Shown: positions 22,064-34,961, counted from the stretch's first letter. The stretch: DNA of 64,000 nt from Pyrrhosoma nymphula (GCA_963573305.1 OY754327.1:54118244-54182243), one strand, 5' to 3'. The notes: generated by a model from the letters alone, not told the origin. Translations and numbers: made by a program.

Positions 22064-22550
22064 TGGTTGGAGAAAATTTTTCTATAAACAGATTTGCGTG
22101 AAACTTCGCGTACGTGTCTTAATTAGTAATATCTTTAGATAAAAGTGAAAAAATTACATGATACCGATTTGGTTTTCTGGTAACTCAACGCTATTTTAAC
22201 ACGTAGCCTTATGGTACATGACATATATTTAGAAATAATTCGATTTAATATGCACACATTATCTTCTGAACGCGAAATAATAAGTTTTATATTATTCTAA
22301 TGTTTGATAAAAAATATCAAGGTATCATCCCGAGCAACAAAAAAGCATTTAGATATAATTTTTACTTAAATTTCGAATTATGCGCCGAAAACCCGTGATA
22401 AAGCTGCATTAACTAAGACTAGAAATGTTAAATATAATTCTCATATCATTTCCATTATTGCCTGTTTGGTGGAATCTCCATAGAATAATAAAGTGAAATG
22501 AATTCCAAGATTTTTTTTCGACTTGCTTGAAAAGTTATTAAAATTTTACG
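22064..22550 (+). repeat. Unnamed interspersed repeat, copy 2 (empty SINE site)
   Basis: It aligns end to end with 228-922 and with the reverse complement of 1022-1652: GGTTGGAGAAAATTTTTC, CAGATTTGCGTGAAACTTCG, GTCTTAATTAGTAAT, then TAAAAGTGAAAAAATTAC where copy 1 carries the 5S-derived SINE, then CCGATTTGGTTTTCTGG, TTAAATTTCGAATTATGCGC and AAAAGTTATTAAAATTTTAC. It gives the pre-insertion state of the SINE target. Confidence 0.82.
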
Positions 22551-23200
22551 ACTCCAACAACCTTCATATTAAAAATTATGTTAATCTGCTTCGAATATCT
22601 GAAGGTCGTGCAGATTGGCGCGCTGCAGCTCCAACCTGTGACTCCAATAACTGTCGATCTCATGATCGGATTCCGATTATAATGACATTTTCATAATAAG
22701 GAGGCAAAAGTCTGAGTTTTATGTTAACAATTTTTTATGGCCATGGCCAAGTTTGCGTGAAATTGCCCAATAGAAAACGCATTAACTATAGGGTATACTT
22801 ATAGCAGGACTTGGTGGCACCTACATCTGAAGAACTTGATGTCAGGTATAGGAAAGAATACAAGATAGATGGGGCAAATTGTCCAAAGGCCCCTCCAGAG
22901 GTCTCCACAGGAGTACTTTGGCACATCTTCCGGGTTATCAACGCTTAATTCTCACTCAGAGACCTCAAAAGCTTCGATTGCGAGTGCCAGAACATTTTTA
23001 TATCCCTAAATTTACACCCTACCACCTACCCCGCAAAGATTAGAAAACATTAGCTCAGCATTATTTAGTTGACGGTAAAACATTCGAAGTATCTTTGAGG
23101 GGTGCGCGCGCATATTAAAAATGGAAAATCGACAGAACTCCCGAGACTAGATTAATTCAAAAGGGACGCCACATATTAGTAATCGGGGATAAAAAAATAC
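22551..23200. other. Unique sequence, nothing supported
   Basis: It becomes less AT-rich towards the CpG-rich block that follows. No frame, RNA gene or repeat was recognised. Confidence 0.55.
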
Positions 23201-23204
23201 TCAC

Positions 23205-23650
23205 GAGTGAAGCGATGTTGTGGAGGGGGGTCAAAGGGGCTGCAGAGGCGCCTTGGAAAATTGCACGCCCTTGTATAAAATTGGGGTTGTACCCTTGGAA
23301 GACGAGGGGAGAGAAAGATGAGGGTTTGGCTATGCGGGAGGGAGAGAGTTGAGTAGGGTGACCCACCTTCGTCCTCAGATCTTGCTCGGACGGGGAGAGG
23401 GAGTCTTAAGGGGGGGCGGAGTTGGAGAACGAGGGTTTGGGCGGAGAAGGGGGTTGTTTCGGTGGCGCCATCCTGGGGGACGTCGCAGACGCCTCCGCGG
23501 CGTCGCATCCGAAAAGAAACGCCCGCCCCACTCCAAGACGGAAGACGGTGGCGTCGACCGACTGGGACGAATAAGCCGAAAGGATGATGACGTTCACCGG
23601 GTGCTCTACTCCCCCCTTCCCCCTGCAAGACCCTGGTCGCGAAGTCCTTA
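23205..23650 (-). promoter_or_regulatory. CpG-rich block, possible promoter and 5' exon
   Basis: The segment is CpG-rich in an AT-rich region, with GGCGCCATCCTGG near 23465. At its lower edge the minus strand has TTCACTC|GTGAGTATTTTTTT (GTGAGT at 23204-23199), a good splice donor preceded by CpG-rich sequence, as in a non-coding first exon. Frames of 150 (minus) and 100 (plus) codons cross it but are arginine/proline-rich and unrecognised. CpG islands are not a general promoter feature in many insects, so confidence is low. Confidence 0.28.
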
Positions 23651-23654
23651 ATTC

Positions 23655-24365
23655 ATGGTTATCGTCGAGTTTATAGTCCGTTCTCATTAACTCAGCCTTT
23701 TGGTGGGAAGGTAAAGAGCGGAGTAAAGTTTGTGGGTAATCGTTACGTCATACAGCATGCGCATGCTGATCGCGTCTGCCAGGCGCCCGCGTCGCCTCCT
23801 TCTCGACCTCGGTCGCGATATCTTATAATAGTACGATTCACGTCAATTTTATAGTCGGTTCTCGTTAACTGAGCCTCACGGTGGGAAGGGTAAGATTGAA
23901 GTAAAGTTTGAGTTTAAGGAGCTCGTTAACTTGGCCTTCCCGCGTTTGGAGAAGAGCTTGAGTAAAGTTTGAGGAAAATATTTACGTCATCCAGCAAGCG
24001 AATACCGGCATTGATCACCCTTCACGGGCGCCCCCTCTCCATCCTTAAATTCGTGTCCTCCTTTAAACACTACTCACGCTGTTTTTTTCATGGTTCTAGC
24101 TAACTTGGCCTTCAAGCAGTAGGCATAAAAGTGGAGTATTTATCGGGAGGGAGGTTTATTTACATTGGCCTGCATGCGCAGAAAGCAAATGCTGTCAATG
24201 TCTTACAGGCGCCTTCCCTAGACCGTAGTCCCGACTTCCTTAAATATAGTTCACGCTGATTGTATGGTTCGCTCGCTTAAATGAGGGCTTCAAGCGGGAG
24301 GTAAAAAATAAGGGGAAACGGTTGAGCGATTACGTCATCAAGTTCGCGAATACGAGCTATTTAAG
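23655..24365 (+). repeat. Diverged ~175-bp tandem array with TTACGTCA motifs
   Basis: A block starting GTTCTC(G/A)TTAAC recurs at 23680, 23858, 23919 (after a truncated unit), 24093 and 24267, giving spacings of 178, 61, 174 and 174. Each full unit continues with a GGCCTTC/GTGGGAAGG stretch, GAGTAAAGTTTG, then TTACGTCATCCAGCATGCG-like sequence and an AGGCGCC motif, ending in TTCACGCTGATTGTATG-like sequence. TTACGTCAT is intact in three units and mutated in one. The units are strongly diverged, so the array is old. TTACGTCA matches a CRE/ATF-type bZIP site, but function is an inference. Confidence 0.75.
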
Positions 24366-24672
24366 TATTTTCATAAATTCTTTGCTGTTACCTCACGTAT
24401 TTTCTAGGGTAAACTCTTCTCTCTATACAAGAGGGCAGCTAGTGCCAAACCAATTTATAGCTTTGACATAAATGAATCACTAGAAGGGCAATATTTTTAA
24501 AACTGCGATGGACATGAAGAAACTTTGCAAATCTTTTTAACAATCGGTAATGTTACTCGAATTTACTAGCACCATCGTGTTTGGGATTAGTCATTTCTGT
24601 TGCCCCAAATTTGTACCATAAGCATCTGATGCTCTTTAGCAGAGATGTAAGGAATTATTACTACATTTAACT

Positions 24673-24822
24673 TAATTTTCCTGGATTATTGATAAAAACT
24701 TAAGAATTCCGTAGGAGACTACGAATTTTCCTGGATTCTGGATAAAAACTTAAGAATTCCGTAGGAGGCTACGAATTTTCCTGGATTCTGGATAAAAACT
24801 TAAGAATTCCGTAGGAGACTAC
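24673..24822 (+). repeat. Three-copy 50-bp tandem repeat
   Basis: Units at 24673, 24723 and 24773 are each exactly 50 bases (AATTTTCCTGGATTCTGGAT, AAAAACTTAAGAATTCCGTA, GGAGACTACG) and differ at only a few positions (ATTATT/ATTCTG, GAGACT/GAGGCT). High identity implies a recent expansion. No frame crosses it usefully. Confidence 0.95.
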
Positions 24823-26599
24823 GAAAGTAACAGTCGGATTACTTTGAAGTCTTCCAAACGCTCAGGAAAATTTATTCTTATTTTGCACAATTTACATTTT
24901 GACTTCATCTAAATTTATTTTTTGCCAGAATTTGTAATAATGGTAAATGCAATTATAATTTTTATATCATCTGGCTTTTTTCGACAGAGACGTGTGTGGC
25001 AACAGAATGACGTTCAAAGACAGCCAGGGAAATCATTGCTGTCATTACGTAGTGAGCGAAATATTATGTGTGAGATGTATGTGTTTTGATAAAATATGTA
25101 AAAAAAGAGACAAATATAATGTAGAAAATTATAAAAAAATATAGAGCTTAAAAATGTAAGATGAGGAAATGCAATATAGAATATGATAATATGGGTGCCC
25201 AAAAATGCCTCAGTAGTATTAAAGGAAAAAATCGTCAAAAGTCTTCGGCAGAATACTCTTTGAAGATGTACGAGAAATTAGTACATTTTTGCGCCGTTTA
25301 TGATGAACAAACATGAGCCTACTCAATTTAATGCGATGGGCGCAGATATTCTGTTTACATAATTGTATCTAACTACCACATTTCCATAACACTTCATGAG
25401 TTATAGACTTCAAGGGCACTTTCGAGAAAATTCTTCTTTTCTTACAGCATACCATCAATGCTTTTCGAGATCTTTCCACTTATCATTTTGTAACTTGCCT
25501 CTTTCAGCATAAAGAGTGGAGAAAGTTTTCCAATAAATTTTCCCCCTGTGAGCTAATTTAAGGAGTTTCCATGATATGGTGTCCATAAATTATATTGTAT
25601 GCCTTTGGGTCGGATAAAAAATGACTGATAAATGATGTGAATGAAATTAAGCACTATTCTAACTTTGAGTATTGCTAATTAATTTTCGATCCTAACAATA
25701 TGGATGTTTTATTTTTTTACTCGACCGATAGCAATCATTAGAGAGTTAGCGTGAATTTGGAGATAAGAGACGGTTAAAATGGACTGGAATCGCTGGTTAT
25801 GTATTAGAGTAAAATGGAAGGAACACGAATTTATTATATTAAATATAATCACATTGCTCACTCTATATCGCCGTTCTTGACCTATATTTAATTTTTAAAA
25901 AGTTCAGAATTGAAATGGTAATGATTAAAAATGAGCCGCGAAACCACCAGGACGTCGCAAATTTACTAAGGAGAGCGAAACCTGCCAATATGAATTATTT
26001 CCCATACTTGGGGAAATTTTGCTATTCAAAGTGAGAGTCTTGACTTAGGATATTACCCTTTGTGAAAATAATAATTAGTGCTTAGCAAGTGATTTTTAAT
26101 ATCACTCCAGGCTTATTCGGTCAAATTTATTCAATTTATTCTTACTTTTAAAATATTTAACTGTAACATATGGAATGGAGCAAAATGCTTATAATAATAC
26201 TGCATAAAAGGCGCTTGAAAAATGAATGTCTTTGGGTGATCAACGAAAACAATCTTCAATCACGTGAATCCGAGTTTTTGGCTCTTGTCGGGTTCTTAGT
26301 GACGTATTTCCTAGTCATATTGCTCAGCGTATACAAAAAAAACAAAGAAAAGATATCCGATATCTGCTATTTACCGCAAAGTTTAACATAAGTTGGCACG
26401 TACTTTACCTTTTGTAAAGAATACAGTTTCACAATTAAATTTAAAATTCATTTTTAATTGCAAAAAGAAAAATTTAGTTTCGGTTCTACTTCCGGAGTTT
26501 TAGCAAGACATAGGAGTTTTGTAGTAGAAAATGGCCTAATTTGCCGATGAAGTCTTCAATTTTAAATACTATACCAAAAACGGTTTGCATTGTTTTTTT
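24823..26599. other. AT-rich sequence; one membrane-like frame
   Basis: The plus frame at 26170-26391 contains a hydrophobic stretch FLALVGFLVTYFLVILLSVY followed by lysines. The TY-plus-hydrophobic pattern vaguely recalls the last helix of insect gustatory receptors (TYhhhhhQF), but the QF is absent and no acceptor or upstream exon was seen. Nothing else was supported. Confidence 0.4.
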
Positions 26600-27390
26600 A
26601 AACAGCCATATTTTGCATTAAAAACCAATAGAATATAGTATCATCTATTTGGTATATTTAAATGCCAATAAATACTCGAGATATATGACTTTCTTGTGAA
26701 CATTTCAATTAAATAACCAAGAACGTACGATCAATAGGAGCCTAGATGGAGTTTTTATCAAAATATCTCATCTTCAACACAGGCAATCTAAGCTTATAAA
26801 ACAAATATGAGTATTTGAGGCAAATAATGGTTGTTGCCATAGTTATAATCATGGGAGAGAGGGATAGAATGCTACAACTATACGCATTAACTAATATTTC
26901 GCAATTTAGAGATCACTACGTAACAATCTGACGCTATAAGAGGGAGAAACGAAACATTTTCTTGCAGATTTTATTTTTTTGCTCATAAAAATATGAATAA
27001 AATGCAACCACATCGGCGAGGTTTGGAATGAAATATGCCTAAAAGGATATATTTTTATTTTATTACGTTAGATGTTTACGAAGTAAGCTGCTCTAAATTG
27101 CGAAAAATTAGCGAAATATTATTTTAAGAGTATTATTTTACCGTTTTTTTTTTCCTTTCATCTATTAGTATAACTATGGCAACTACTATTTTTTGCCTCA
27201 AATACTCAGATCTGTTTATATACTAAGAATACGTATGTGCAAGTTTATATTTTTTTGAAAAAAACTATTTCGGCTCCTATATATTGTACAGACTTTGTTT
27301 TTTAATAAAATTTACATAAAAATGCCAGCTATCACGTGCATTTATCTGCGTTTTAATAGAATATATAGTTGAAGCTTTATTCTATTTTTA
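26600..27390. repeat. Long diverged inverted repeat
   Basis: The left arm (about 26600-26930) and the right arm (about 27070-27390, reversed) share GAGTATTTGAGGCAAA, GTTGCCATAGTTATA, ATATTTCGC.AATTT, TAGGAGCC and ATAAAT.C.CG.GATA landmarks in the same order. Arms are roughly 70 percent alike by eye. The 140-bp middle is AT-rich. It could be one old foldback element or two inverted copies of one repeat; no target duplication was found. Confidence 0.65.
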
Positions 27391-30257
27391 ATAACGCAAA
27401 AGATGACTGTTTTTTAAATCTTGCATTAAAACAAATTAATCCTAATAATTTATTCCGATCTTTCCTAAAATATTTGTATAAACTCTGAACTTCAATGTGC
27501 ACACATGCAACTTCATGTGGGATCACCCAAAGATGGAGAAATGATATTGTAAAAAACGGAAAAAGATATAAACATGTGAAACACACTTGTGAAAAAATTA
27601 TTTAATATTTTGCCTGGAAATTTTGGGTACATATTCTGTACTACTAGACCTTTATATTTTTCCGGTATGATGTTAGTGAAATTTGCTTTGGCATTGTAAC
27701 AAATAATTAAAAAAAAATCAGTTTTTATAGTTTTTTGAAATAGCGGATCAACCATGAGATGATGCGGTTCGGCTCATTTTGTAGGTTTTTTAATACGGAA
27801 AATATTTGTTTGAAACGTTTTTAGGATAAATCAATAGCTTTTTCTATTTCTCGGAAAAGCCACCTTTGCTCACTTTATGTGTTAAATAAAATATTTTCCT
27901 AAATTTTTTCTATGAAGCCAAAGATATCATTTATTAACACTATCATTTTGATTACATTCTATCCATCAGATCTCGTAAACGTAACGTACACTGTTGTACA
28001 AAGATATTACAGTAAACTTCACAGTTTATTAGCCTATAAAGGCACAAAGGTTAGCGTAGTTTGCTCAAGTTCTCTCATGCTATAATATTAGAACTTTCTA
28101 TAATCATTATTTCGCCGGATGAAGGGACATTTCAATGTAATTATCAATCAATGAGTTATCATTTTGCGACTCTTTGCTTTGTATTGAACCCTCAAGCCGT
28201 TTTGAGTCAGAGAGATTTCAATGTTACCTTTGCTGCCCTCTGAAGCGTAGAAATGTAACTTCGGGAGATTTCGACACTGTATTTGGGGGACATGTGAGGT
28301 TCTCCAGAATCCTTTGTTAATAACGTATTTAAATAAATTTTAATAAAGTTACTGCAACAAGTAATTTATTTATGATATTTTCATATTTAATAAAAAAATG
28401 ATGCCATTAAAGACTTCAATTGACTTTACAACGACAATACTGGTGGGAGTTAGATAAAGTGCTTGAGGGACTGCATTAAATGATTCCACGAATAATGTGC
28501 AGAGAATGGACGAGATAACAATTTTGTCTACTATTGCTATCAACAACATGTTCACTCACAATTTTTAGAAATAGATATAATTTAATTGAAAAAAAAAAGA
28601 ATTTAGGCACATGTCGCGATCTCCCCAAGTTCTGGGAGAAGCGGACATTGTGTATTTATTTTCGTATTCTTATTTTTTTCTATATTTAAAACTAGGAATA
28701 TTTATATTATTTTGATAAAAGAAAGCACACCTAATATTTACTCACAATTAATTTTGTTCTAATTTGTAGGATTGAACCTGAAATTTAATTTCTTTACTTA
28801 AATTGTCAGGATCTCCCTAAATGGATTTAGTGTAAAGTTCTTCTCTACTACGTGGTAAAAAGCTTTCCTTATTAAGAGTGTAGTTTAAAGGAATTACTTA
28901 ACTATTTAATACAATCTTGCCCGTGTCCATTTTGTACCTTTGTAATACCACCTACCAGCAGGCTACCGAACGCTTCACCTGTTCGCATCGTTCCATTCAT
29001 CTTCGTTTGAGCGGGCTTGAGAGCTTTGATCTGTCCTAACCCCAACACCGTTTCTGGGAAACTCCCAAAGTGTCACACTATGCAAACGCTTAAACAACTG
29101 AGCTTCCACGATCCTTAAAAAAGGAAATCACAGCATTGATAATAAAAAAATCTCTTCTTCTTCCATCCTCGCGATCATAATTCTCCTTCCATCCTCGGCA
29201 TGCCATCGTACGTCGCGTAATCCAACTCAAATCGTGTGCCCTGAGGCTGTAGCCGGCAGTTTTTCATACAATCTTCCTCTATTCTCTCCAAGTCCGCTCT
29301 TACCTTATCCTCCACGATTGAATACCTTCTCCTCTCTCCTCAAAAGTGTTATTACAAGTTGGTAATGCCTTTTCTCGGGGGGCAGAGGCCTCACCCCGAC
29401 GTGTATCCTTCACCTCACAAAAGGTGAAAAGGGATTACGGCGCCATTGTGCTCGCGCGGCTCGTGGGGAAATAAATCTCCCGCTCTTCCATCGCCGTCCA
29501 TAGCATGTTGAGCCCTTTCGCTTCGGCGAGACTAAGCCAGCCACGGTGGCGCTACAAGTGGGACGGCGGTGTTTGGAGGATTTGGGAAGGGGGTGGGGGA
29601 GGGGGGGGGTGGAGGAGAAAGAATACGGTGAGCGTGGAAGACAAAGAAAGTGGAGGACTTTGAGGGAGGAGGAAGAAGAGAAAGTGATGGGATGGATTCG
29701 TGCATGCTCGGGTTACATGCATATGTGCGTGCACCAAAATAAATAAACACGTCCCATATCCCTCCTTTGTCGACCGGGATGGAGTGGATTGCAAGGTTAG
29801 AGGTGGCAGGAGAAGTGGGATTACGTCGTCCTTCGAACAAGACGAGGAGAAAAGATTAAGAAGTCCTTTCTCCGTCACCAACGAGAGGCGGTGAAATGCT
29901 CCAATTTTCCATAGTGCGACATTTAGAAGGATCATCCACCGCGACTTATTGAGTCAGGACTAATACTGAATTCCACCTTTTTGCTTGTGGCTACTGTTAA
30001 AAAAATATTGCTTTCAATGGCGACATTCCTTAGCTATTAGGAAACGAGATCAAGATACAGAATAGGCAGATTATTCTAAAATTATACTTCCAATTTTACA
30101 ATTTTCCGCCCACATTTGCCGACAGCTGTGCCTATGCAACTAACTAAGGAATTTTGATTTCAAATCTTGTTTAGTTGCTTGCTAATGAATAAAAACCAAG
30201 CTGAATTGGTGCATATATTTGATTTATTTTCAATTCTCTTGAGATTATTTTCTTATT
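27391..30257. other. AT-rich, then low-complexity GC block; no supported gene
   Basis: 27391-28900 is AT-rich with only unsupported frames. 28960-29500 is more balanced. 29560-29690 is G/A-rich (plus strand GGGGGAGGGGGGGGG near 29600), with opposed frames of 60-127 codons that reflect composition. Nothing was recognised. Confidence 0.5.
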
Positions 30258-31639
30258 TTTACACTAGAACCGCTGAAGGAGCCATTTTGGCTCCTTTTAG
30301 ATTTTCAAGAGCTGTATTTTTGTTCTTTATGCCTTCATAATCATAATTTGTTCTGAATTTTAATTATTTTTTATGAAAATGCCTCTGGAACCTCTGGAAA
30401 ATATCTGTGGCTCATTGCGAGTACTTCGTCAGAAAAAAGGTAATTTACCTCGAACAGCCACGGGAGCCAATTTGACTCCATTGAGGACCGTAAATGCCAT
30501 TGAGTTTTTAAAGCGTACAGTTTGCTACAAACATCAAATAACTATGTATTTATTGGCTTCTTTACATCGTATCAAGGGTATATTTAAGTTAACTTCAATA
30601 ATCTACTTTTTTTCCATTTACACTGTCAAAACACGTCTGTGGCGCTCATTACATGACAATGTCTTTGAAATGACGTCAAGAAGCTGAAGAATCCGAGTTA
30701 CCCCCAGGATGTTATGATTGTGTTTATTTTATATCCATTCAGAGTTTCAGAACTCGACAGTGTACCAAGGTAAATCTAAAAACAATGTTCTCCTCTTGAG
30801 TTCCCAGCACTCATCCGTAAATGTTGCTACCAATGAGAAAAGAACCCCAGAAACGGTCACATATTAAAACAGCACTAAGTATGGGGTGGATATAGTCGAA
30901 CAAATGGCCAGAAAATACGAGCATGCACATGCCAATGGCCTATTCACACATTCTACAATTTGCTAAACTTAGCAGCAATAAATTCTTGGGCAATTTTTAA
31001 GGCAGTCACGGGAAGTAAGATTACTCGACGTAAATATCTGCAACAACTTGCAGAATAACTGGAAACGGAGAACGTCAACAATCGTAGTATTAACTTTACA
31101 TTCCCATGTAACGAGAATGCTATAGAAAAGGTAGAATTCAAGCAAATGTATACTCAGTTCAAGAAGAACTTCAGAAAAATCACGGATTAGGGAAATTTCA
31201 AGTGTGCCAAAAATACGTCTGTGGCAAATGCAATGAGAAAACACTATGCAAATGCCATAAATGTATCATGTAATCAAAAATCATTTTTATATTTATGGAG
31301 AGTTGGTTGTAAAGTTTAAAACACTAAATATTACAATATGACAAACTGTAATTCTTAGAATTTGACCAGCTCATACAAAAAAGTATATCCAAAATTCATG
31401 TTTACAAAATAAATATTTTCAAATATGTAAAAGTTCCTACGTTTTTAAAATGTGGCTGGTCTGGATTTGTAAATTAGCTAATATCTGAGTGTATAATTAT
31501 GTATACCGCATAAAAATCATATTTCTAAAGTTGTTCCCTCACTTCAGTCACCCAAGTGCATGATATTAGCGACGCAGCCAAAATTGCTCCGTTGGCTGTT
31601 CGAGGGTGGTAGTGAAAAGCTCGGCTGTTATAGTGTTAA
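30258..31639 (+). mobile_element. piggyBac-like transposon, internally deleted
   Basis: The left end CACTAGAACCGCTGAAG (30262) and the right end, read inward, CACTATAACAGCCGAGC (ends 31635) are inverted with about 13 of 17 matches. The right flank is TTAA (31636-31639), the piggyBac target; the left flank is TTTA (30258-30261), one change away. A subterminal inverted pair, CCTCGAACAGCCACGGGAGC (30448) and GCTCCGTTGGCTGTTCGAGG (ends 31605), and a GGAGCCA/TGGCTCC hairpin at 30278-30294 fit the asymmetric internal repeats of this superfamily. At 1.37 kb it is shorter than an autonomous copy, and only the transposase C-terminus remains. Confidence 0.88.
30772..31273 (+). pseudogene. piggyBac transposase C-terminal relic
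   Basis: The reading begins KSKNNVLLLSSQHSSVNVAT, then NEKRTPETVTY, a stop, and STKYGVDIVEQMARKY, the region of the last catalytic Asp in DDE_Tnp_1_7. After a frameshift comes FYNLLNLAAINSWAIFKAVT, GSKITRRKYLQQLAE, a typical piggyBac segment. The end carries a Cys-rich tail (CQKYVCGKCNEKTLCKCHKC) like the C-terminal zinc-binding domain of these transposases, closing at TAA 31271-31273. The N-terminal half and first catalytic Asp residues are absent, and there are at least two stops and a frameshift. It is a dead cut-and-paste transposase. Confidence 0.9.
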
Positions 31640-34179
31640 CCAGTTTTTCGCAATTGCTGTATTCATATTTCATAGAGAAACATCATTTTTACTTATTCTC
31701 GCATTTAACACTTTGTAATTTAAAGTTCAATTTGAGGAAACATTATTGTGCAAAAGTACAATTTTTTTATTCATATAGAATAGAGGACACGTTTTTCTTT
31801 AAGTACTCAGAATATAATTCAAGTGAATTTGAGTGAAAGCCAAAGGTAAAACCACCTTTATTACACGAAATATTGTGAATAAACCGACACTGCAATACAA
31901 ACAGCAGATTTAGTGAGAGACAAATAGAAGAACTACTAGTGAGTGGTAGTTAAAAAAAAATGAAAATAATCTTGGTCGTGTGAACAACGTATTAGTGTGG
32001 CAACACAAGTTTTGTTTCCATATTAATATGTTCATAACTTTCTATAACGTTATACCTCAGTTTACGAATATGAATACACGATAGAATTCAGACATGATAT
32101 AATGTAAAAAATAATATTTCATATAATTAATGAAGTATGTGATAAGATCAAAACATTCATTTAATTTTACCAATTTCAAAGTTACAACCAATGTACCAAA
32201 TATTTTGATTAATTGCTGTGCGAAATATATCCGTTAATCCGGGATATGACGCTCAGTTTTTTAAATATTTTGGCCTCTTTCTTTTGATAGTAATTTGAGA
32301 CTAACTCAAATTAAGACAAATATTTATGGGGTTTCAGTAATATCACCTCCTTATACCTCTGCCATCGGCAATTCGAGTTGCTTTCGGAATATGAATTACT
32401 GTGAGCGAAGTACACTTTGAAGCACCAATGTTATGAAATAAGTCTTAATTTAAATAGATATTATAAATATAAACTATTGTTGATATTACGTACATTAGTA
32501 AACTATTTTTGTCTTAAACGCCATATAATGCCTCTGGGGCTGAATTCCGGACATGTATTCATAGTCTTGTTCATTTCTAGATTATTTATGCTTGTAATGT
32601 TTTGTCGGACTCGAAAAAAGTAATTAAATAGCTCTGGGTGGCAAATATCGTATTTGAGATGACTCATACCTTTATATAGATGCAATTTTCTATTAATTCT
32701 AATTTAGCGTAAGGTGCAAAATAACATTGTAAATTCCGCATTAATATCGAACAATTTCACACTATCACGGCGACTATTGGTTTGGTACCACCCTCACCTC
32801 TAGATAAATTTCTAAGCATTGTTTGCTGCATTGTCCACTCTCAGTTTTTCATGCGGTAGAAAAAAACCTACTATTAAACAGAATATGTAATGTATTCAAA
32901 GGCAATCTGTCTTTGCTTTCTCCGAATCGTGTAATTACTTAGGTAAAAATCCACCTGTCTGGATGGTTATACGTGCCACATTTCGGAAAAAATGGAAAGC
33001 TCAAAACGTCCAAAAACATCGTTTTGTGCAAAAAAACATTACGTGTCGAAAATTGTAAATATTTAAATAATTATTATAAAATATAATATTTATTTTATAA
33101 AAATAATAATACTCATTTAAAAGGTATTAAACTTGAATAACCCATTAAAAGTAAACAATACGAATTAGAGAATTCATAGGGGTTATAATTGAGATGGGAT
33201 GTTTCCTTTATCTATGCTCAATGCAAACTGCTGAAAATTCATCGTAGGCTGTGAATATGGCCAAAGAGAACGATATATGGCGTCCAAATGCATCTACAAA
33301 CTCGAAGTTTGACAAGAAATGGACACTATGTCGCTGGGCGCAGAGAAAAGATTCATTGCTAGAACCAAACTAGTGTCCTATTATCGCCATTTCCTTTCGA
33401 CTGGGTGAATCTATAGCGTTTTGCTGGTTCGTTGCAAAACCTGAGGTTTGCTCTCACATTTGGTTCTCGACCACTCTTTTGAAATCCGGCGTTGCGTTGA
33501 GCTTTTGTCTGAGCTTAATGGGTGGCAGTAAATCTGTTTACACCTCATGTAAGCGGAATAAATCTCTCAATCCCCGTCATCTTCCGATAGCTCAGGACGC
33601 AAGCAACTGAGTCTCCGTTCCTCCGACGGCAGTTTGCCATGAGATTCACCAGGCAGTTCACGTTCTCCAACATGACTTCCTCCCGCACTCCACTATTTGT
33701 GCCATCCATTTGGGTTCCCGCAGCCTGGCGCCGGCGCCTCGTTCACTGTAATTGTCTGAAGTGCTAAGAGATTTATTTGAGATTTCTCTTCTTGACATCC
33801 AGCATAAAATAGAATTATGTGCTTCGGACAAAACATTTAAATACCTGAGGAAGAACTTTGCTCCGGCATTAAATCTCGCTCAAGTAAATGAAAAAAAACT
33901 AAATATATTTCTGTAAAGATGTTGAACAATGTTAATAAAAAATTTTGGAAAAGTTAATAGTTGACAATTTATTGTTCGGTTTCGGTTTCTAATGTTTATT
34001 TGCTTTGACAACCTTTAAATATCATTAGGATATGTTGGTAATGTCAATTGATTATACAAGATAGTCTATTTAAATACCTTCGTTGGTAGATAATAAGAGT
34101 GTGAATTTTCTTGTAAGTCTCTTTTTAACAAAAATCGTCTCATTTCAATGGTCGTGACCTCCATTTTATTTATTTATTA
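31640..34179. other. AT-rich sequence; balanced block at 33.2-33.8 kb
   Basis: No gene is supported. 33220-33770 has higher GC and runs such as GCCTGGCGCCGGCGCCTCG near 33724, but no long frame or recognisable protein. Short frames elsewhere (31606-31836, 32417-32623) lack support. Confidence 0.5.
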
Positions 34180-34961
34180 CTAGCGGAAGGTACCCGTTGA
34201 AATTCAACGGGTGTGATAAACATTGAACTTATTTTATAAGAAAACCACAAAGCCTAAAGAATACTGTCAGCGTGGTGTTTTGAGGAGTTCGTAACCTATC
34301 TTGTATGTTGTGTTCGTTGTAGTAGACACGCTGACCACTTTTTAGGTGCACGGAGAGATGAGTGACTGTTGGTCCTCTTTCATGCATGGGAAACCAAATT
34401 ACTACTTAATTAATACCCAGGTTGATAGATGGTCACCTCGTCCCTCCGGTTCTCTTGAGCCGTCATCTGAGTAATTAACAGCTTCGCTTCCGTTGTGTGC
34501 AAAAATATATTTGCATTCAATGAATGAATTGAGTTGCGCAATTAAACGTCGATATGTGCGTTGAGTATCTTAATCAGGATTGGAGAATAGGGTGCAATCC
34601 AGCGGTTGAAAACGTCATAAGGAGCATTTTCAGTAGCAGCCATGTTTATTTGACCTATGAATCCTCCATCACCCGGAATGCGCCTTCGGCATAAAGGATA
34701 GCCATAATCATTGGTTTCGGTTTCTAAACAATAAAATCTGTGGTGATTCTTAATTCACTTGTCGATTTTTATGTACGGATGGCGCATAATTTCCATTCTT
34801 CTTTCGGGTAAGAAACATGTAGTGACGTCATTATAATTTCCGCCATCTTAAAACAGATTGAAGTTTTCTAACAGATGGGTCTATATTTTAACCAGATTTA
34901 TAGTTGGTTACCCGTCCGTAGGTTGGGTAAGAATAAAATTTGTGCAGTTCTTAGCGTAACC

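Noticed and set aside
24673..24822. CRISPR array
   Set aside because: Contiguous 50-bp tandem units with no unique spacers, in an arthropod-type genome.
26170..26391. Gustatory receptor last exon
   Set aside because: The TY-plus-hydrophobic stretch is suggestive but the QF residues, an acceptor site and any upstream receptor sequence are missing.
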